From Falsihalocynthiibacter arcticus (GTDB lineage: Bacteria; Pseudomonadota; Alphaproteobacteria; Rhodobacterales; Rhodobacteraceae), in assembly GCF_000812665.2 (NCBI RefSeq), contig NZ_CP014327.1:4121501-4185500 (forward strand): DNA of 64,000 nt, in the 5' to 3' direction. The notes beneath the pieces are model-generated. The model ran no database searches, was not told where the DNA came from, and saw nothing but the letters and a program-made list of their open reading frames with translations. Shown in pieces: positions 16,294 to 25,344 of this stretch; position 1 is the stretch's first letter; the number at the start of each line of letters is the position of its first letter. Both the position numbers and the translations under genes were made by a program.

Positions 16294-17736
16294 CTAAATC
16301 GCGGCCAACACGCCGTGCGCCCTAATTTTTTGAAGGTGTTGCGCGACGTTTTTCGCAAATGTTTCGGATTTTGCGACGGCGGCTGGAAGTAAATTTGGCA
16401 GTGCAAAGATACCTTTCACCAAGGACTCGGCATTTTGGCCATGCGCTGCATAAACACCTGCCAACTCTTCCTCACGAGGGTCACGCAAGGCGTACTCTGT
16501 GCCACTATCATGGCGTCCCGAAGCGTATCTGATCCAACATGCGGTCGCAAAAGAAAACGTATCTATGTCGCCCCCCTTTTCCAAGACTTCCGCTGCGGGC
16601 TCGAAAATCCGCTGGCGCATTTTCTGGGTTCCATCCATCGCAATTTGATAGGTTTCATGCGCGATGTTGGGATTGCCAAATCGTTTTATCAGCTCCGCCG
16701 CGTAGTTGTTAAAATCAACACCTTCGAGGGGAGTTAGGGTCTCGCTCGCAGCCTGCAAATGCGCGGCAACCTTCTTGGCAAGCTTTGGATTATCCATGAC
16801 ATCGCGCACATACGTACAGCCCGACAAATAGCCAGCATAGGCCAGCATTGAGTGGGCACCATTGAGCATACGAAGCTTCATTTTCTCAAAAGGTTCAACA
16901 TCTTGAACCAAGATAGCCCCCGCATCTTCCCAAGCAGGGCGGCCATTACAGAAATCATCTTCGATCACCCACTGGCTAAACGGTTCCGTTTCAACAGCTG
17001 CGAGATCGGGATGGCCCAAAGCCTGCTCCACTTCGAAAAAAAAACTGTCCGAACTGGCGGGTGTAATCCGGTCTACCATTGTCGATGGAAACCGCACATG
17101 AACCGAAATCCACGCGGCCAAATCTGGATCCACGCGGTGGGCAAACTCCAGAACCCCAGCCCGAACCAGAGCGCCATTATTGGGCAAGTTATCGCACGAA
17201 AGGATAGTGAACGGCTCCGTCCCCGCGGCACGACGCACAGCAAGGGCGCGGGTGATGAGGCCGATGGCCCCCGTGGGCAATTCGGGGTTTGCCAAATCCT
17301 TTGCGATCTGCGGATCGGCAAGGTTCAGTTGCCCAGTAGAAAGATCGACACCATAGGCTTTCTCGGTAATCGTCAGACTGACAATACGGGTTTGAGGCCG
17401 CGTCATTGCATCTAAGATCGGTGTCACGCCCCGCTGGCCCGCAAGAACACTGGCTACGCTGCCAATTTCGCGGAAAACCGGTGGCTCGCCGCGCTGATCG
17501 GAGCGAACCACAAGGGTATAACGCCCCTCTTGAGCGTTCATTGCGTCAGCGACCTCTGTGCTGCGCAAACTGACGCCCAGAATGCGCCAATCGCCGCCAT
17601 TTTTAGCGAGAACACTGTCTGTATAGGCCGCTTGGTGCGCACGATGGAACGCGCCAATCCCGATATGAACAATCCCGACATCCGACGCGCTTGGATCATA
17701 CGCACAAGGTTCGCTATGCATTATTGTCACGCGCAT
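16294..17736 (-). CDS. uxuB: Fructuronate reductase (mannitol dehydrogenase family)
   Basis: 480 residues from ATG 17736 (another in-frame ATG is at 17721). Rossmann signature GIGAFHRAHQAAYTD near the N-terminus and the long-chain MDR catalytic segment. It reduces D-fructuronate to D-mannonate with NADH. It overlaps the uxuA end by 23 bp, the last gene of the operon gntR-uxaC-uxuA-uxuB. UxuB, rather than mannitol or altronate oxidoreductase, is inferred from the uxaC and uxuA neighbours. Confidence 0.9.
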   Translation of the reverse strand: MRVTIMHSEPCAYDPSASDVGIVHIGIGAFHRAHQAAYTDSVLAKNGGDWRILGVSLRSTEVADAMNAQEGRYTLVVRSDQRGEPPVFREIGSVASVLAGQRGVTPILDAMTRPQTRIVSLTITEKAYGVDLSTGQLNLADPQIAKDLANPELPTGAIGLITRALAVRRAAGTEPFTILSCDNLPNNGALVRAGVLEFAHRVDPDLAAWISVHVRFPSTMVDRITPASSDSFFFEVEQALGHPDLAAVETEPFSQWVIEDDFCNGRPAWEDAGAILVQDVEPFEKMKLRMLNGAHSMLAYAGYLSGCTYVRDVMDNPKLAKKVAAHLQAASETLTPLEGVDFNNYAAELIKRFGNPNIAHETYQIAMDGTQKMRQRIFEPAAEVLEKGGDIDTFSFATACWIRYASGRHDSGTEYALRDPREEELAGVYAAHGQNAESLVKGIFALPNLLPAAVAKSETFAKNVAQHLQKIRAHGVLAAI

Positions 17737-18952
17737 CTGTAGAGAGATTTGCAAAATCCGAGGACAATGCAGCAATCACCCCGCGCAATTCCGCCAACCC
17801 GCGCAGACGCCCCGTAACGGGATAACCCGGCTGTTGAGGGCGCTTAAAATCATCAATCATCTCGTGACCGTGGTCAGGGCGCATGGGGATATTCCAATCT
17901 TCACGGCCTTCCGCTCGACGGCGCTTCTCTTCAGACAGAACCGCAGCAATCAAGGCGACCATATCGGTGCTCCCGCCCAGATGTTCTGCTTCGTAAAAAG
18001 AACCGGGAAACATGTCGCTCTCGCGCTGCACATTGCGCAGATGCAGGAAATGCACGTGAGGGCCGAGCCGACGCATCATCCCCGCCAAATCGTTCTGCGG
18101 GTGCACGCCAAGCGATCCACTACACAAGGTGATACCATTCGCAGGGCTATCAACAGCAGCAATCAATTCCGCATAATCCTGTTCCGTCGACATGACGCGC
18201 GGCAAACCAAGCAGCGAGAATGGCGGATCATCTGGATGGCAGCAAAGCCGCATTCCAAGGCGCTCCGCAGTGGGCAGGACTTCCCTGAGGAAGGTATACT
18301 GATTGGACTTCAAACGCTCGGATGTAATGTCGGAATAGGAGCCAAGCAGGGTTTTAAAATCGTCAAAAGTCAGTTCTTGGTTCGCCCCAGGAAGGCCCAT
18401 CACAATATTCGCCATGAGCGCCTGTTTGTCCGCATCCAGCATAGTGGCATGGCGCGCGGTTGCGGCCTCAACCACTTCGGCGGGGAAATCGCTTGCCGCG
18501 TCGGCACGATCGAGAATGAAGATGTCAAACGCCGCGAAATCAATCAGATCAAATCGCATACAGGTTGCGGTATTATCCAGACGCCACGCCAAATCGGTGC
18601 GGGTCCAATCCAAAATGGGCATAAAGTTGTAACAAACCGTTTTGATGCCCGCCTCCGCGAGATTTTCGAGACTGGTTTTGTAAGCTTCAAGATGGGCGCG
18701 CCATGCTCCGTCTTGTTTTTTAATATCCTCGGATACAGGCAGGCTTTCAACGACATCCCACTTGAGGGACGACGGCGTGCCATCACTGCGGGTCGCAATT
18801 TCAGCTTGTCGTTTCTCTATTTCCGCACGGGTCCAAACTTCGCCGTTTGGTACATGGTGCAGGCCACTGACAACGCCCGTTGCCCCCGCTTGCTCGATTT
18901 CTTCGATCAGGGTGCAATCCTTTGGCCCAAACCATCTCCACGTCTGCTTCAT
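17714..18952 (-). CDS. uxuA: Mannonate dehydratase
   Basis: 412 residues, TIM-barrel UxuA family: N-terminal MKQTWRWFGP, GLHHVPNGEVW, metal-site regions CCHPDDPP and HFLHLRNV, C-terminal PMRPDHGHEM. It dehydrates D-mannonate to 2-keto-3-deoxygluconate. Starts 4 bp inside uxaC (ATGA overlap). Length is normal. Confidence 0.96.
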   Translation of the reverse strand: MKQTWRWFGPKDCTLIEEIEQAGATGVVSGLHHVPNGEVWTRAEIEKRQAEIATRSDGTPSSLKWDVVESLPVSEDIKKQDGAWRAHLEAYKTSLENLAEAGIKTVCYNFMPILDWTRTDLAWRLDNTATCMRFDLIDFAAFDIFILDRADAASDFPAEVVEAATARHATMLDADKQALMANIVMGLPGANQELTFDDFKTLLGSYSDITSERLKSNQYTFLREVLPTAERLGMRLCCHPDDPPFSLLGLPRVMSTEQDYAELIAAVDSPANGITLCSGSLGVHPQNDLAGMMRRLGPHVHFLHLRNVQRESDMFPGSFYEAEHLGGSTDMVALIAAVLSEEKRRRAEGREDWNIPMRPDHGHEMIDDFKRPQQPGYPVTGRLRGLAELRGVIAALSSDFANLSTDARDNNA

Positions 18953-20361
18953 GCCAAATCCTCATATCCATATGTTCGTTTTGCCAATCGATACGCGAGA
19001 TCAATCGCCACTTCGACAGCTTCATCTTCCAGCAAACGGTGCTCGGCAACTTGGGTCGCCAAAAACGCGCAATCCACACGGCGGGCCATATCGTGACGCG
19101 CGGGAATGGACGGGAATGCACGCGTGTCATCGTTAAATCCCACGGTGTTATAGTATCCCGCAGTTTCCGTCGTAAGATTTCGGTAGCGCATCATGCCGTC
19201 TGGACTGTCCGAAAACCACCACGCCGGCCCAAGCTTGAGGCAAGGATAGGCAGCCGCAAGAGGCGCCAGTTCCCGCGCATAGGTTGATTCATCCAAGGTA
19301 AACAGGATAATACTCAGGTTCTTTTCGTGTCCCAAGATATTGAGCAACGGTTTGAGAGCTTCGACAAAATTCACCCGCTTGGGTATATCAAACCCCTTGT
19401 CCGACCCGTATCGCTTAAAGACATGCGGGCTGTGATTTCTGTCTGATCCGGGATGAATTTGCATAACCAACCCGTCTTCAACACTCAGCCTTGCCATCTC
19501 GGTTAGCATCTGACCGCGGAACATCTCTTTTTGATCTTCGGTCGCAGTTTGCGCAAGGATTTCCGCATATAGATCGCGGCAGGCTTGTTGAGTTAAATCG
19601 CAGGTTGTCGCACTGGGGTGGCCGTGATCGGTGGCCGTTGCCCCCGCCTTGATAAAATCCTGTCGACGTTTTTGATGTGCGCGCAGAAGCCCGTCCCATG
19701 TTGCGGTGTTTTCACCGGTAATTTCTCCGAAACGCTCAATATTTTCAACAAAGCCAGAGATATCGGGATTTGTCACAGCGTCTGGTCGATAGGTGGGCAC
19801 AACCCGCCCGCTCCATGAACTCTCTGCGATACTTTTGTGATGTGCTAGGTCATCAAGACAGGAATCCGTTGTGGCAAGAACTTCAATATTGAAAGCCTCA
19901 TAAAGGGCTCTCGGGCGGTAGGCTTCTTGGTTCAACTTCTCGGAAATTTGATCATAAGCAGCGTCAGCGATTTCAGGCCGCAAAGGCGCTTCAATGCCAA
20001 ATTGATTTTCCAACGTATAGTCCATCCAATGGCGCACGGGCGTAGAGCGAAACAGGGTATAATTTTCTGCGAATAAACGCCAAATTTTGCGGCTGTCCAT
20101 TTCAAATGCTGCGCCATCCAGCGTGGGAACGCCCATAGCGGAATGGGGTATCCCCTGTGAAACCATCATGCGGACGATATAGTGATCCGGAACGATCAAA
20201 AGCTGTGCAGGGTCCGCAAAAGGCGCATTGCCCGAAAACCAACTCGGGTCCGTGTGGCCATGTGGGCAAATGAGGGGCAATGCCTCTATTTCATGGAACA
20301 ACCGCTGTGCTATCGCGCGTGTCGTTGCCTCAACGGGGAAAAAACGATTTTCATTGAGCAC
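18949..20361 (-). CDS. uxaC: Uronate (glucuronate) isomerase
   Basis: 470 residues, amidohydrolase-like UxaC fold: ICPHGHTDPSWF near the N-terminus, VPDHYIVRMM, then QIHPGSDRNHSP and RRVDCAFLA. It converts D-glucuronate to D-fructuronate. Starts with GTG 20361, overlapping the regulator's last codons by 11 bp, so translation is coupled. No galacturonate branch genes are seen, so glucuronate is the likely substrate. Confidence 0.95.
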   Translation of the reverse strand: MLNENRFFPVEATTRAIAQRLFHEIEALPLICPHGHTDPSWFSGNAPFADPAQLLIVPDHYIVRMMVSQGIPHSAMGVPTLDGAAFEMDSRKIWRLFAENYTLFRSTPVRHWMDYTLENQFGIEAPLRPEIADAAYDQISEKLNQEAYRPRALYEAFNIEVLATTDSCLDDLAHHKSIAESSWSGRVVPTYRPDAVTNPDISGFVENIERFGEITGENTATWDGLLRAHQKRRQDFIKAGATATDHGHPSATTCDLTQQACRDLYAEILAQTATEDQKEMFRGQMLTEMARLSVEDGLVMQIHPGSDRNHSPHVFKRYGSDKGFDIPKRVNFVEALKPLLNILGHEKNLSIILFTLDESTYARELAPLAAAYPCLKLGPAWWFSDSPDGMMRYRNLTTETAGYYNTVGFNDDTRAFPSIPARHDMARRVDCAFLATQVAEHRLLEDEAVEVAIDLAYRLAKRTYGYEDLA

Positions 20362-21043
20362 TGTTGTCTCCTACTGCTTCAAAGGCTGAATTGATGTGTC
20401 GATTAATTAAGGCCTGCGCCAACTCGCTATCTTTGACGCGTAAAACTTTGATGATTTCCAAATGCTCGCCAAAAGCAACGTTAATCCGCAGCGGCAAATT
20501 TGCGGTAAGCATGATACGCGCACGATCGGTGTGGGCCTTGACGGAATGAGCAAGACGCCACGCGGACGGGATGCCTGCCAACTCCGCAAGAGCCTCGTGA
20601 AATTCCTCGTCGCGTTTAAAAAATTCGATGTGGTCGTCATGGGAAACCGCAACCCGCTGCAACGCAACACTAGCATCCAACGTCCGTAAATCCACGTCTC
20701 TTTCGCAGATTTGTTTGACGACTTCGCGCTCTAGCGATCGGCGGATAATAATCCCTTCCCGCACCCGCGCCGCATCAATGGGAGCGACGATTGTGCCAAC
20801 CTTGCTTTTTGCGTGGATTAATCCTTCGTCGATCAACCGCAAGTAGGCTTCGCGCACAGGTGTCCGGCTGACACCAAACCAATGGCTAAGATCGGTTTCG
20901 TTAATGGGCGTTGAAGGCTTCAAACTCTCAACGATAATATTCAGGCGCACAATATCATAGATCTGCGCGCCGATTGGACGCGACCGGTCAATCTCGGAAT
21001 CCAATAGCCTGCCTGGCGCACGGATATGAATACTTTGGGACAT
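20351..21043 (-). CDS. GntR-family regulator (FadR/FCD type) of the uronate operon
   Basis: 230 residues: an N-terminal winged helix (about 20-85, HWFGVSRTPVREAYLRLIDEGLI) and a helical FCD ligand-binding domain (about 95-225). First gene of the uxaC-uxuA-uxuB operon, hence a UxuR/ExuR-like role responding to a uronate or fructuronate is inferred. A perfect 14-bp palindrome lies 29 bp upstream of its start, the expected autoregulatory operator. Confidence 0.88.
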   Translation of the reverse strand: MSQSIHIRAPGRLLDSEIDRSRPIGAQIYDIVRLNIIVESLKPSTPINETDLSHWFGVSRTPVREAYLRLIDEGLIHAKSKVGTIVAPIDAARVREGIIIRRSLEREVVKQICERDVDLRTLDASVALQRVAVSHDDHIEFFKRDEEFHEALAELAGIPSAWRLAHSVKAHTDRARIMLTANLPLRINVAFGEHLEIIKVLRVKDSELAQALINRHINSAFEAVGDNSAQ

Positions 21044-21071
21044 ACGACCTCACTTCGCCCCTTCTTAGCAC

Positions 21072-21085
21072 TCATGTATACATGA
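21072..21085. promoter_or_regulatory. Operator palindrome upstream of the uronate operon
   Basis: TCATGTATACATGA is a perfect palindrome and contains T-N-GTATAC-N-A-like spacing typical of FadR-subfamily GntR operators. It is the only strong palindrome in the 70 bp between the regulator and the IS element. Confidence 0.65.
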
Positions 21086-21174
21086 ACACAAGCAGCACAA
21101 GACACTCACATTGACCTGATCCGCTAAAACTCCTCCAGATTTGTGTAGAGTCCACCCAACAAAAGGACGGACAA

Positions 21175-22303
21175 ATGAAGGCACGATTTACGGACGAACA
21201 GATTATTGCGATGATCAAGGAACAGGAATCTGGCGAGAAGACTGCTGATGTATGTCGGCGGCACGGGATCCATTGGCTGGCAGGTTAATGCATAGCATTG
21301 ACCGAGAAGCAGTTCAGCGACGTTTTACAAATACAAATCGAAGTATGGCGGGATGGAACCTTCTGACGCGAAGCGGCTGAGAGCTTTGGAAGACGAGAAC
21401 GGTAAGCTGAAGAAGCTGCTGGCCGAGCAGATGCTGGAGCGTGACTTTGTCCGCCATTGGTCTGAGGACAACGGTCGCGCGCCATGTTGCGAGACATCAA
21501 TTCAAAAAATGGTGACGCCTGCTGTGAGGCGGCAGGCGGTGGTTCATTTGTGCGAAGCGCACGGTGTGAGCCAGCGGCGGGCGTGTGATGTGCTGCAGAT
21601 TGATCGATCAACGGTGCGGTATCTGTCGCGTCGTGGTGATGATGCCGAACTGCGAGATGCAATCAAGCGTGTGTCCAGAGAACGGCGTCGGTTTGGTTGC
21701 CGCCGCATCCATGTGATGATTGCGCGGGAGGGCTTTGAGGTAAACCACAAGAAAGTGAGGCGCATCTACCGTGAAGAGAAGCTTCAGGTGCGGCGCAGAG
21801 GTGGCAGGAAGCGTGCGTTGGGCACGAGAAAGCCGATGGTCCTGCCCGATGGCCCAAACCAACGTTGGAGCTTAGATTTCGTGCCTGACGCGCTGACAGA
21901 TGGACGTTGGTTTCGCATTCTGGCAGTTGTCGATGACTTCAGCCGCGAGAACTTGGTGCTGGTGGCCGACACGTCGCTATCCGGACACCGCGTTGCACGT
22001 GAGCTGGACAAGGTGATCGCAGAACATGGCATGGCGATCCTCAAATGGGTTCAGAAAAGTGATATTGATTGGCACTATATCGCACCAGGCAAGCCCCAGC
22101 AGAACGGCTTCATCGAAAGCTTCAACGGCAAGCTGCGAGATGAATGTTTGAATGAAACGTTATTTGGCACATTGCGCGATGCCCGCAAAACGCTTGAAGA
22201 ATGGCAGGAGGATTACAACTGGCGCAGACCACATTCAGCATTGGGCAACCTCACCCCGATGGAATTTTTGCAAAGAAAGGCAATGGACAAGATGGCGGCC
22301 TAA
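21175..22303 (+). pseudogene. IS3-family transposase orfAB, inactivated
   Basis: OrfA starts at ATG 21175 (MKARFTDEQIIAMIKEQES, helix-turn-helix) and is interrupted after residue 32 by a 40-bp insertion (21270-21309) bringing a TAA. The reading resumes as [10 protein letters not shown]...[16 protein letters not shown] (leucine zipper). OrfB (about 21510-22303) has the integrase core with [16 protein letters not shown] and the final E in [12 protein letters not shown]. The stretch that should carry the second catalytic Asp (SDNGTE-like, between AEHGM and AILKWVQ) is missing by an in-frame deletion. Not able to transpose by itself. Confidence 0.85.
21270..21309 (+). repeat. 40-bp hairpin insertion, copy 1
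   Basis: Begins CCATTGGCTGGCAG, ends GAGAAG. A 9-bp stem GGTTAATGC / GCATTGACC (one T-G pair) closes an ATA loop at its centre. It splits codons of the IS3 orfA that otherwise read [12 protein letters not shown]. The junction is ambiguous by one base. No target duplication is visible. Copy 2 lies in inverse orientation at 22946-22985; 29 of 40 aligned positions are identical. Confidence 0.8.
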
Positions 22304-22417
22304 CGCCAAAGATTCAACCCCAAGGACTCCGCGCAAAGCTGGAGGAGACTTGGGGCTCAGGTCAGTACGCAAACCCCGCCCACGTACATTTATAGGGCAT
22401 TTCCGCTTTTTAGTGCT

Positions 22418-22837
22418 CTAGAAAACAAAATCATTTGCGTCGAGCTCTGCTGGAAGAACGTCGCGTAATGTTATGGTCGTATTGGAAAATTGCACGATGG
22501 TGTCGTCACCAAACCGTGTGAGTGTCAGATCGCTGAATTGACTCGCGCCCGCACTAATTGCGACAATGTCGACATTGATAGAGACGTCGGAAATGATATC
22601 AGAGCCTGTACCCGTGGCAAACACAAAGGTGTCACCAATGATCACATCTCCGTCAGCATCACCACCACTCGCAACGCCCGTTTCAAGATCGATATTCACA
22701 CTGGTTGAGGATGTGAAATAGCTCAGGACGCCTTGGCCGCCTCCGCCATCCAACGTATCCGCCCCTGCTCCTCCCTCAAGAACGTCATCGGCTTCACCGC
22801 CGTGTATGAAGTCACCACCTTGTGACCCAGGCGCGCG
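22418..22837 (-). pseudogene. C-terminal fragment of an RTX/hemolysin-type calcium-binding protein
   Basis: About 139 residues read from the IS30 side to a TAG at 22418. The first part has RTX-like glycine-aspartate repeats (HGGEADDVLEGGAGADTLDGG). The rest (LSYFTSSTSVNIDLETG ... TLRDVLPAELDANDFVF) is a typical RTX C-terminus after the repeats. There is no start codon; an in-frame TAG lies immediately upstream beside the IS30 left end, which cut the gene. Secreted surface or exoenzyme family; the original function is not recoverable. Confidence 0.75.
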
Positions 22838-22896
22838 CTACTTCCAACTGCGACTCTTGTTAGAAAACAGTATGTTATCTGACCGGAGGAATCGGC

Positions 22897-23939
22897 ATGG
22901 GAACGACTTATACACAGCTTAGTATCACAGAACGCCGCAGAATTCCTTCTCATTGATTGCTTTGCAACCAACTGCCAGGCAGTGGAACGTTGGAAGTACG
23001 CTAAAGTCCCTGTCGATGAGATGGCACGCGTGTTGAAGCGCTGCCGTTCGACAATTTACAGAGAGTTGAGGCGTAATTATTTCTCAGATGAAAGTTTACC
23101 TAAGTACGCTGGCTACTACGGCTCTGCGGCGCAATTAAAGACTGCGGATCGGCGTGCAAGACAACGTAAGCAGATCAAACATCCTAGCTTATGCGACAGC
23201 GTAATTCGACAACTTAAGAACGGTTGGACACCGGAGCAAATTGGCAACCGGATGATCCTTGAGAAAGCACCTCTAAGGGTTTGCCAGGAAACGATTTACC
23301 GCTACATCTATTCCAAAGCCGGCCTGACCAAAGAATTGTGGTGGTATCTGCCGACGCATCGCATGTCGCGAAAATCACGCCGTGCGCGCAAACGCCAGCC
23401 ACCTAAGTTCCATCGCGATGTCAGTATCTTGTTCAGGCCGGAGGATGTTGCTCACCGACGTCAGTTTGGCCACTGGGAGGCAGATTTAATGTTCTTCAAA
23501 CAAACGCTTGGACAGACAAATGTCACAACTCTAGTTGAATGCGTGAGCCGCTTCACACTGATCTTAAAGAACCCAAATAGGCGCACTAAGCCGGTCATGG
23601 GCAAAATCATGAAGGCAATCAAAGATTTGCCCCATGTCGGGCGCAGATCTATTACTTTTGATCGCGGCACTGAGCTTGTTTCCTGGCCACATCTGCAAGC
23701 TGAGATTGGCCCGCAGACCTGGTTCTGTGACCCCTCTTCACCGTGGCAGAAAGGCACGGTGAAGAACACCAATCGAAGGGCGAGACGTTGGTTGCCCCGC
23801 AAATAGAGACATTAGAAGAATGACGGATCACGACATCAAAGAAATCAGTGACCGCCTGAACAGCACACCCCGCAAATGTCTCGGCTGGAAGACACCAGCT
23901 GAAGTCTTCCGTGAAAAGATGTTGGAGGAAATGCGATGA
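22897..23939 (+). pseudogene. IS30-family transposase, inactivated
   Basis: Starts MGTTYTQLSITERRRI with AGGAGGAAT-like site upstream (GGAGGAATCGGC). It is cut after residue 16 by a 40-bp insertion (22946-22985) and resumes as RWKYAKVPVDEMARVLKRCRSTIYREL (HTH). The integrase core keeps HWEADLMFFK and FDRGTELVSW, but the third acidic residue, normally in GTVENTN, is lysine (GTVKNTN). A frameshift near 23803 then separates WLPRK from the normal ending DIRRMTDHDIKEISDRL. Three independent lesions: dead. Confidence 0.85.
22946..22985 (-). repeat. 40-bp hairpin insertion, copy 2 (inverse orientation)
   Basis: Read on the minus strand it begins CCACTGCCTGGCAG and ends GAGAAG, like copy 1. The stem is GTTGGTTGC / GCAATCAAT around AAA (nine pairs, two of them G-U). 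Compared with copy 1, three stem pairs changed on both sides with pairing preserved. It disrupts the IS30 transposase between RRRI and RWKYA and brings a TGA into frame. Confidence 0.8.
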
Positions 23940-23984
23940 GCGCCCTACCCTAAGGCCTAACAAGAGTCGCACTTCAAGCATCGC

Positions 23985-24101
23985 TCACACAATAATCGTT
24001 TCGTCACTGCTGTCTCCGCTAATTAAAAACGTGTGGGTATAAGCGTCGTTAGCATCAAAAACCGTAACGCCTGATAGGGTGAGAAAGGTGATACTTCCCA
24101 T
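23985..24101 (-). pseudogene. Short fragment, possible N-terminus of the interrupted RTX gene
   Basis: 38 residues from ATG 24101 (MGSITFLTLSGVTVFDANDAYTH...), ending at a TGA 12 bp before the IS30 right end. The composition (SGVTVFDANDAYTHTFLISG) fits the start of a large secreted RTX/cadherin-type protein, and it points toward the RTX C-terminal scrap beyond the IS30. Linking the two is inference. Confidence 0.35.
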
Positions 24102-24138
24102 CGCCACTCTTGTTATTTCCTGAGTATTCGCATGGCTA

Positions 24139-25271
24139 TACTCGGGGTTTTTGAACACCCGACTTTTGCATTGGTGGACTGAGCGAATGAGTTTCAGGTG
24201 TCTTTATGATCCGCCCTAATTTTCTTACCACTGCAGACCGCCTTGAGCTTTTATCCTGCGTGAAGCGCCAGCGTGAGGATTACGGGGTTGCGCGGCGGGC
24301 GAATGCGCTTTCGCTGCTGAATGATGGGATGTCATGTGCCCAAATCGCAAAGGTTCTGTTTCTGGACGACGACACGGTGCGCAGCTGGCACAAGCAATAT
24401 TTGGCTGAGGACTGGGAGGCCGTCGCCTACGATGGGTGGAAAGGCGGGCAGTCACGGATGACGATTGCTCATGAGGCGGATTTGAGCGAATGGCTTGAGG
24501 AACGGTTCTGCCGTTCAACGGCGCAGATCAGAGCCTATATGGGTGCAAAATTCAACATCCACTATTCTCATTCTGGCTGCATCAAGCTTCTGGCCCGTCT
24601 GGGGTTCGAGTATCGCAAACCAAAGGCGTTGCCCCGTGTGGCTGACGTTGAAAAGCAGGCCGCATTCATCGCATTTCATACGAACCTACTGAATAACTTG
24701 CCTGCCGACGAGGCCGTCTACTTCTCGGATGCAGTTCATCCGGAATATCAAAGCAAACCCAGCCATGGTTGGGCTCGCAAAGGGTCAAATCCCGCCATCC
24801 AAACGACATCTGGGCGCGTGAACATTCACGGCGCTCTGAACCTGGAAACCTTTGACGCGCCCTTCGTTGAACCAACCACCGTCGATGGGGTCAGCTCCGT
24901 TCAGCTTCTCGCCAAAATTGAGGCCAGAAACCCTGACAAACGTATCATTCACGTCATTTGGGACAATGCCCCATACCACAAAGGCCCCAATGTCAGAGCG
25001 TTCCTGTCGCGCAAAAACTGTCGCATTCACCTGATCCAACTACCGCCCTATTGCCCTCATCTCAATCCCATTGAGAGGCTCTGGGCCGTCATGCACAGCC
25101 ACGTCACCCATAATCGGCACTATCCAACGCAAAAACACTTCGCCAACCCAATCTTGAACTTTATGCGAGAGGTCGTCCCAAAAAAGTGGCGCAACTTTCG
25201 AGATCAAGTAACTGATAACTTCCGCATCATCTCACATCGCAACGTTCGGGTTGTGCTGTAGCCGCTGTATA
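24139..25271 (+). mobile_element. IS630-family element, complete copy
   Basis: Flanked by TA dinucleotides (ctaTAC at the left, GTATAgg at the right), as expected for IS630/Tc1-mariner targets. The right end GCCGCTGTATA is shared exactly with a truncated copy at 55636-56122. The left and right ends match only partly as inverted repeats (TAC...GG...A.CCCGA), so the left boundary is approximate. Confidence 0.8.
24206..25261 (+). CDS. IS630-family transposase
   Basis: 351 residues, one continuous frame. An N-terminal helix-turn-helix (ALSLLNDGMSCAQIAKVLFLDDDTVRSW) is followed by a DDE domain with SDAVHPEYQ, HVIWDNAPYHKGP and LNPIERLW supplying the acidic triad. Apparently intact, and only one residue differs over the region shared with the partial copy near 56 kb (I for S before HVIWDN), so it moved recently. 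Confidence 0.93.
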   Translation: MIRPNFLTTADRLELLSCVKRQREDYGVARRANALSLLNDGMSCAQIAKVLFLDDDTVRSWHKQYLAEDWEAVAYDGWKGGQSRMTIAHEADLSEWLEERFCRSTAQIRAYMGAKFNIHYSHSGCIKLLARLGFEYRKPKALPRVADVEKQAAFIAFHTNLLNNLPADEAVYFSDAVHPEYQSKPSHGWARKGSNPAIQTTSGRVNIHGALNLETFDAPFVEPTTVDGVSSVQLLAKIEARNPDKRIIHVIWDNAPYHKGPNVRAFLSRKNCRIHLIQLPPYCPHLNPIERLWAVMHSHVTHNRHYPTQKHFANPILNFMREVVPKKWRNFRDQVTDNFRIISHRNVRVVL

Positions 25272-25344
25272 GGCTCATTTTAACCGATAAATTGGATGAT
25301 TAATGTCGGGCAAAATCACCCAACTAGAACGCGATCGGTCCGTT

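Larger units (their letters stand above)
21113..22364 (+). mobile_element. Degenerate IS3-family element (IS407/IS51-like)
   Basis: Ends pair imperfectly: the left end TGACCTGA...CTCCTCCAG...TTTG and the right end, reversed, TGACCTGA...CTCCTCCAG..TTTG. Inside are orfA and orfB in the usual order. No matching flanking target repeat is visible (acat/gtac), suggesting a later rearrangement at one side. The transposase is broken in at least two places (see the transposase entry). Confidence 0.8.
22846..23973 (+). mobile_element. Degenerate IS30-family element (copy A)
   Basis: Inverted ends share TGCGACTCTTGTTAG (left 22849-22863, right reversed near 23956-23971). It encodes a broken IS30 transposase. 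It separates two scraps that both look like RTX-protein sequence, so it probably landed in that gene before the rest was lost. Confidence 0.75.

Noticed and set aside
17834-19096. 420-codon open frame on the plus strand opposite uxuA
   Set aside because: It is antisense to a fully recognised enzyme, has no family signature and has the low-complexity basic composition of a shadow frame.
21270-22985. 40-bp inserts as translational bypassing elements
   Set aside because: Bypass elements act on the mRNA and must keep one orientation; the two copies are inverted relative to their host frames, and no matching take-off/landing codons are seen.
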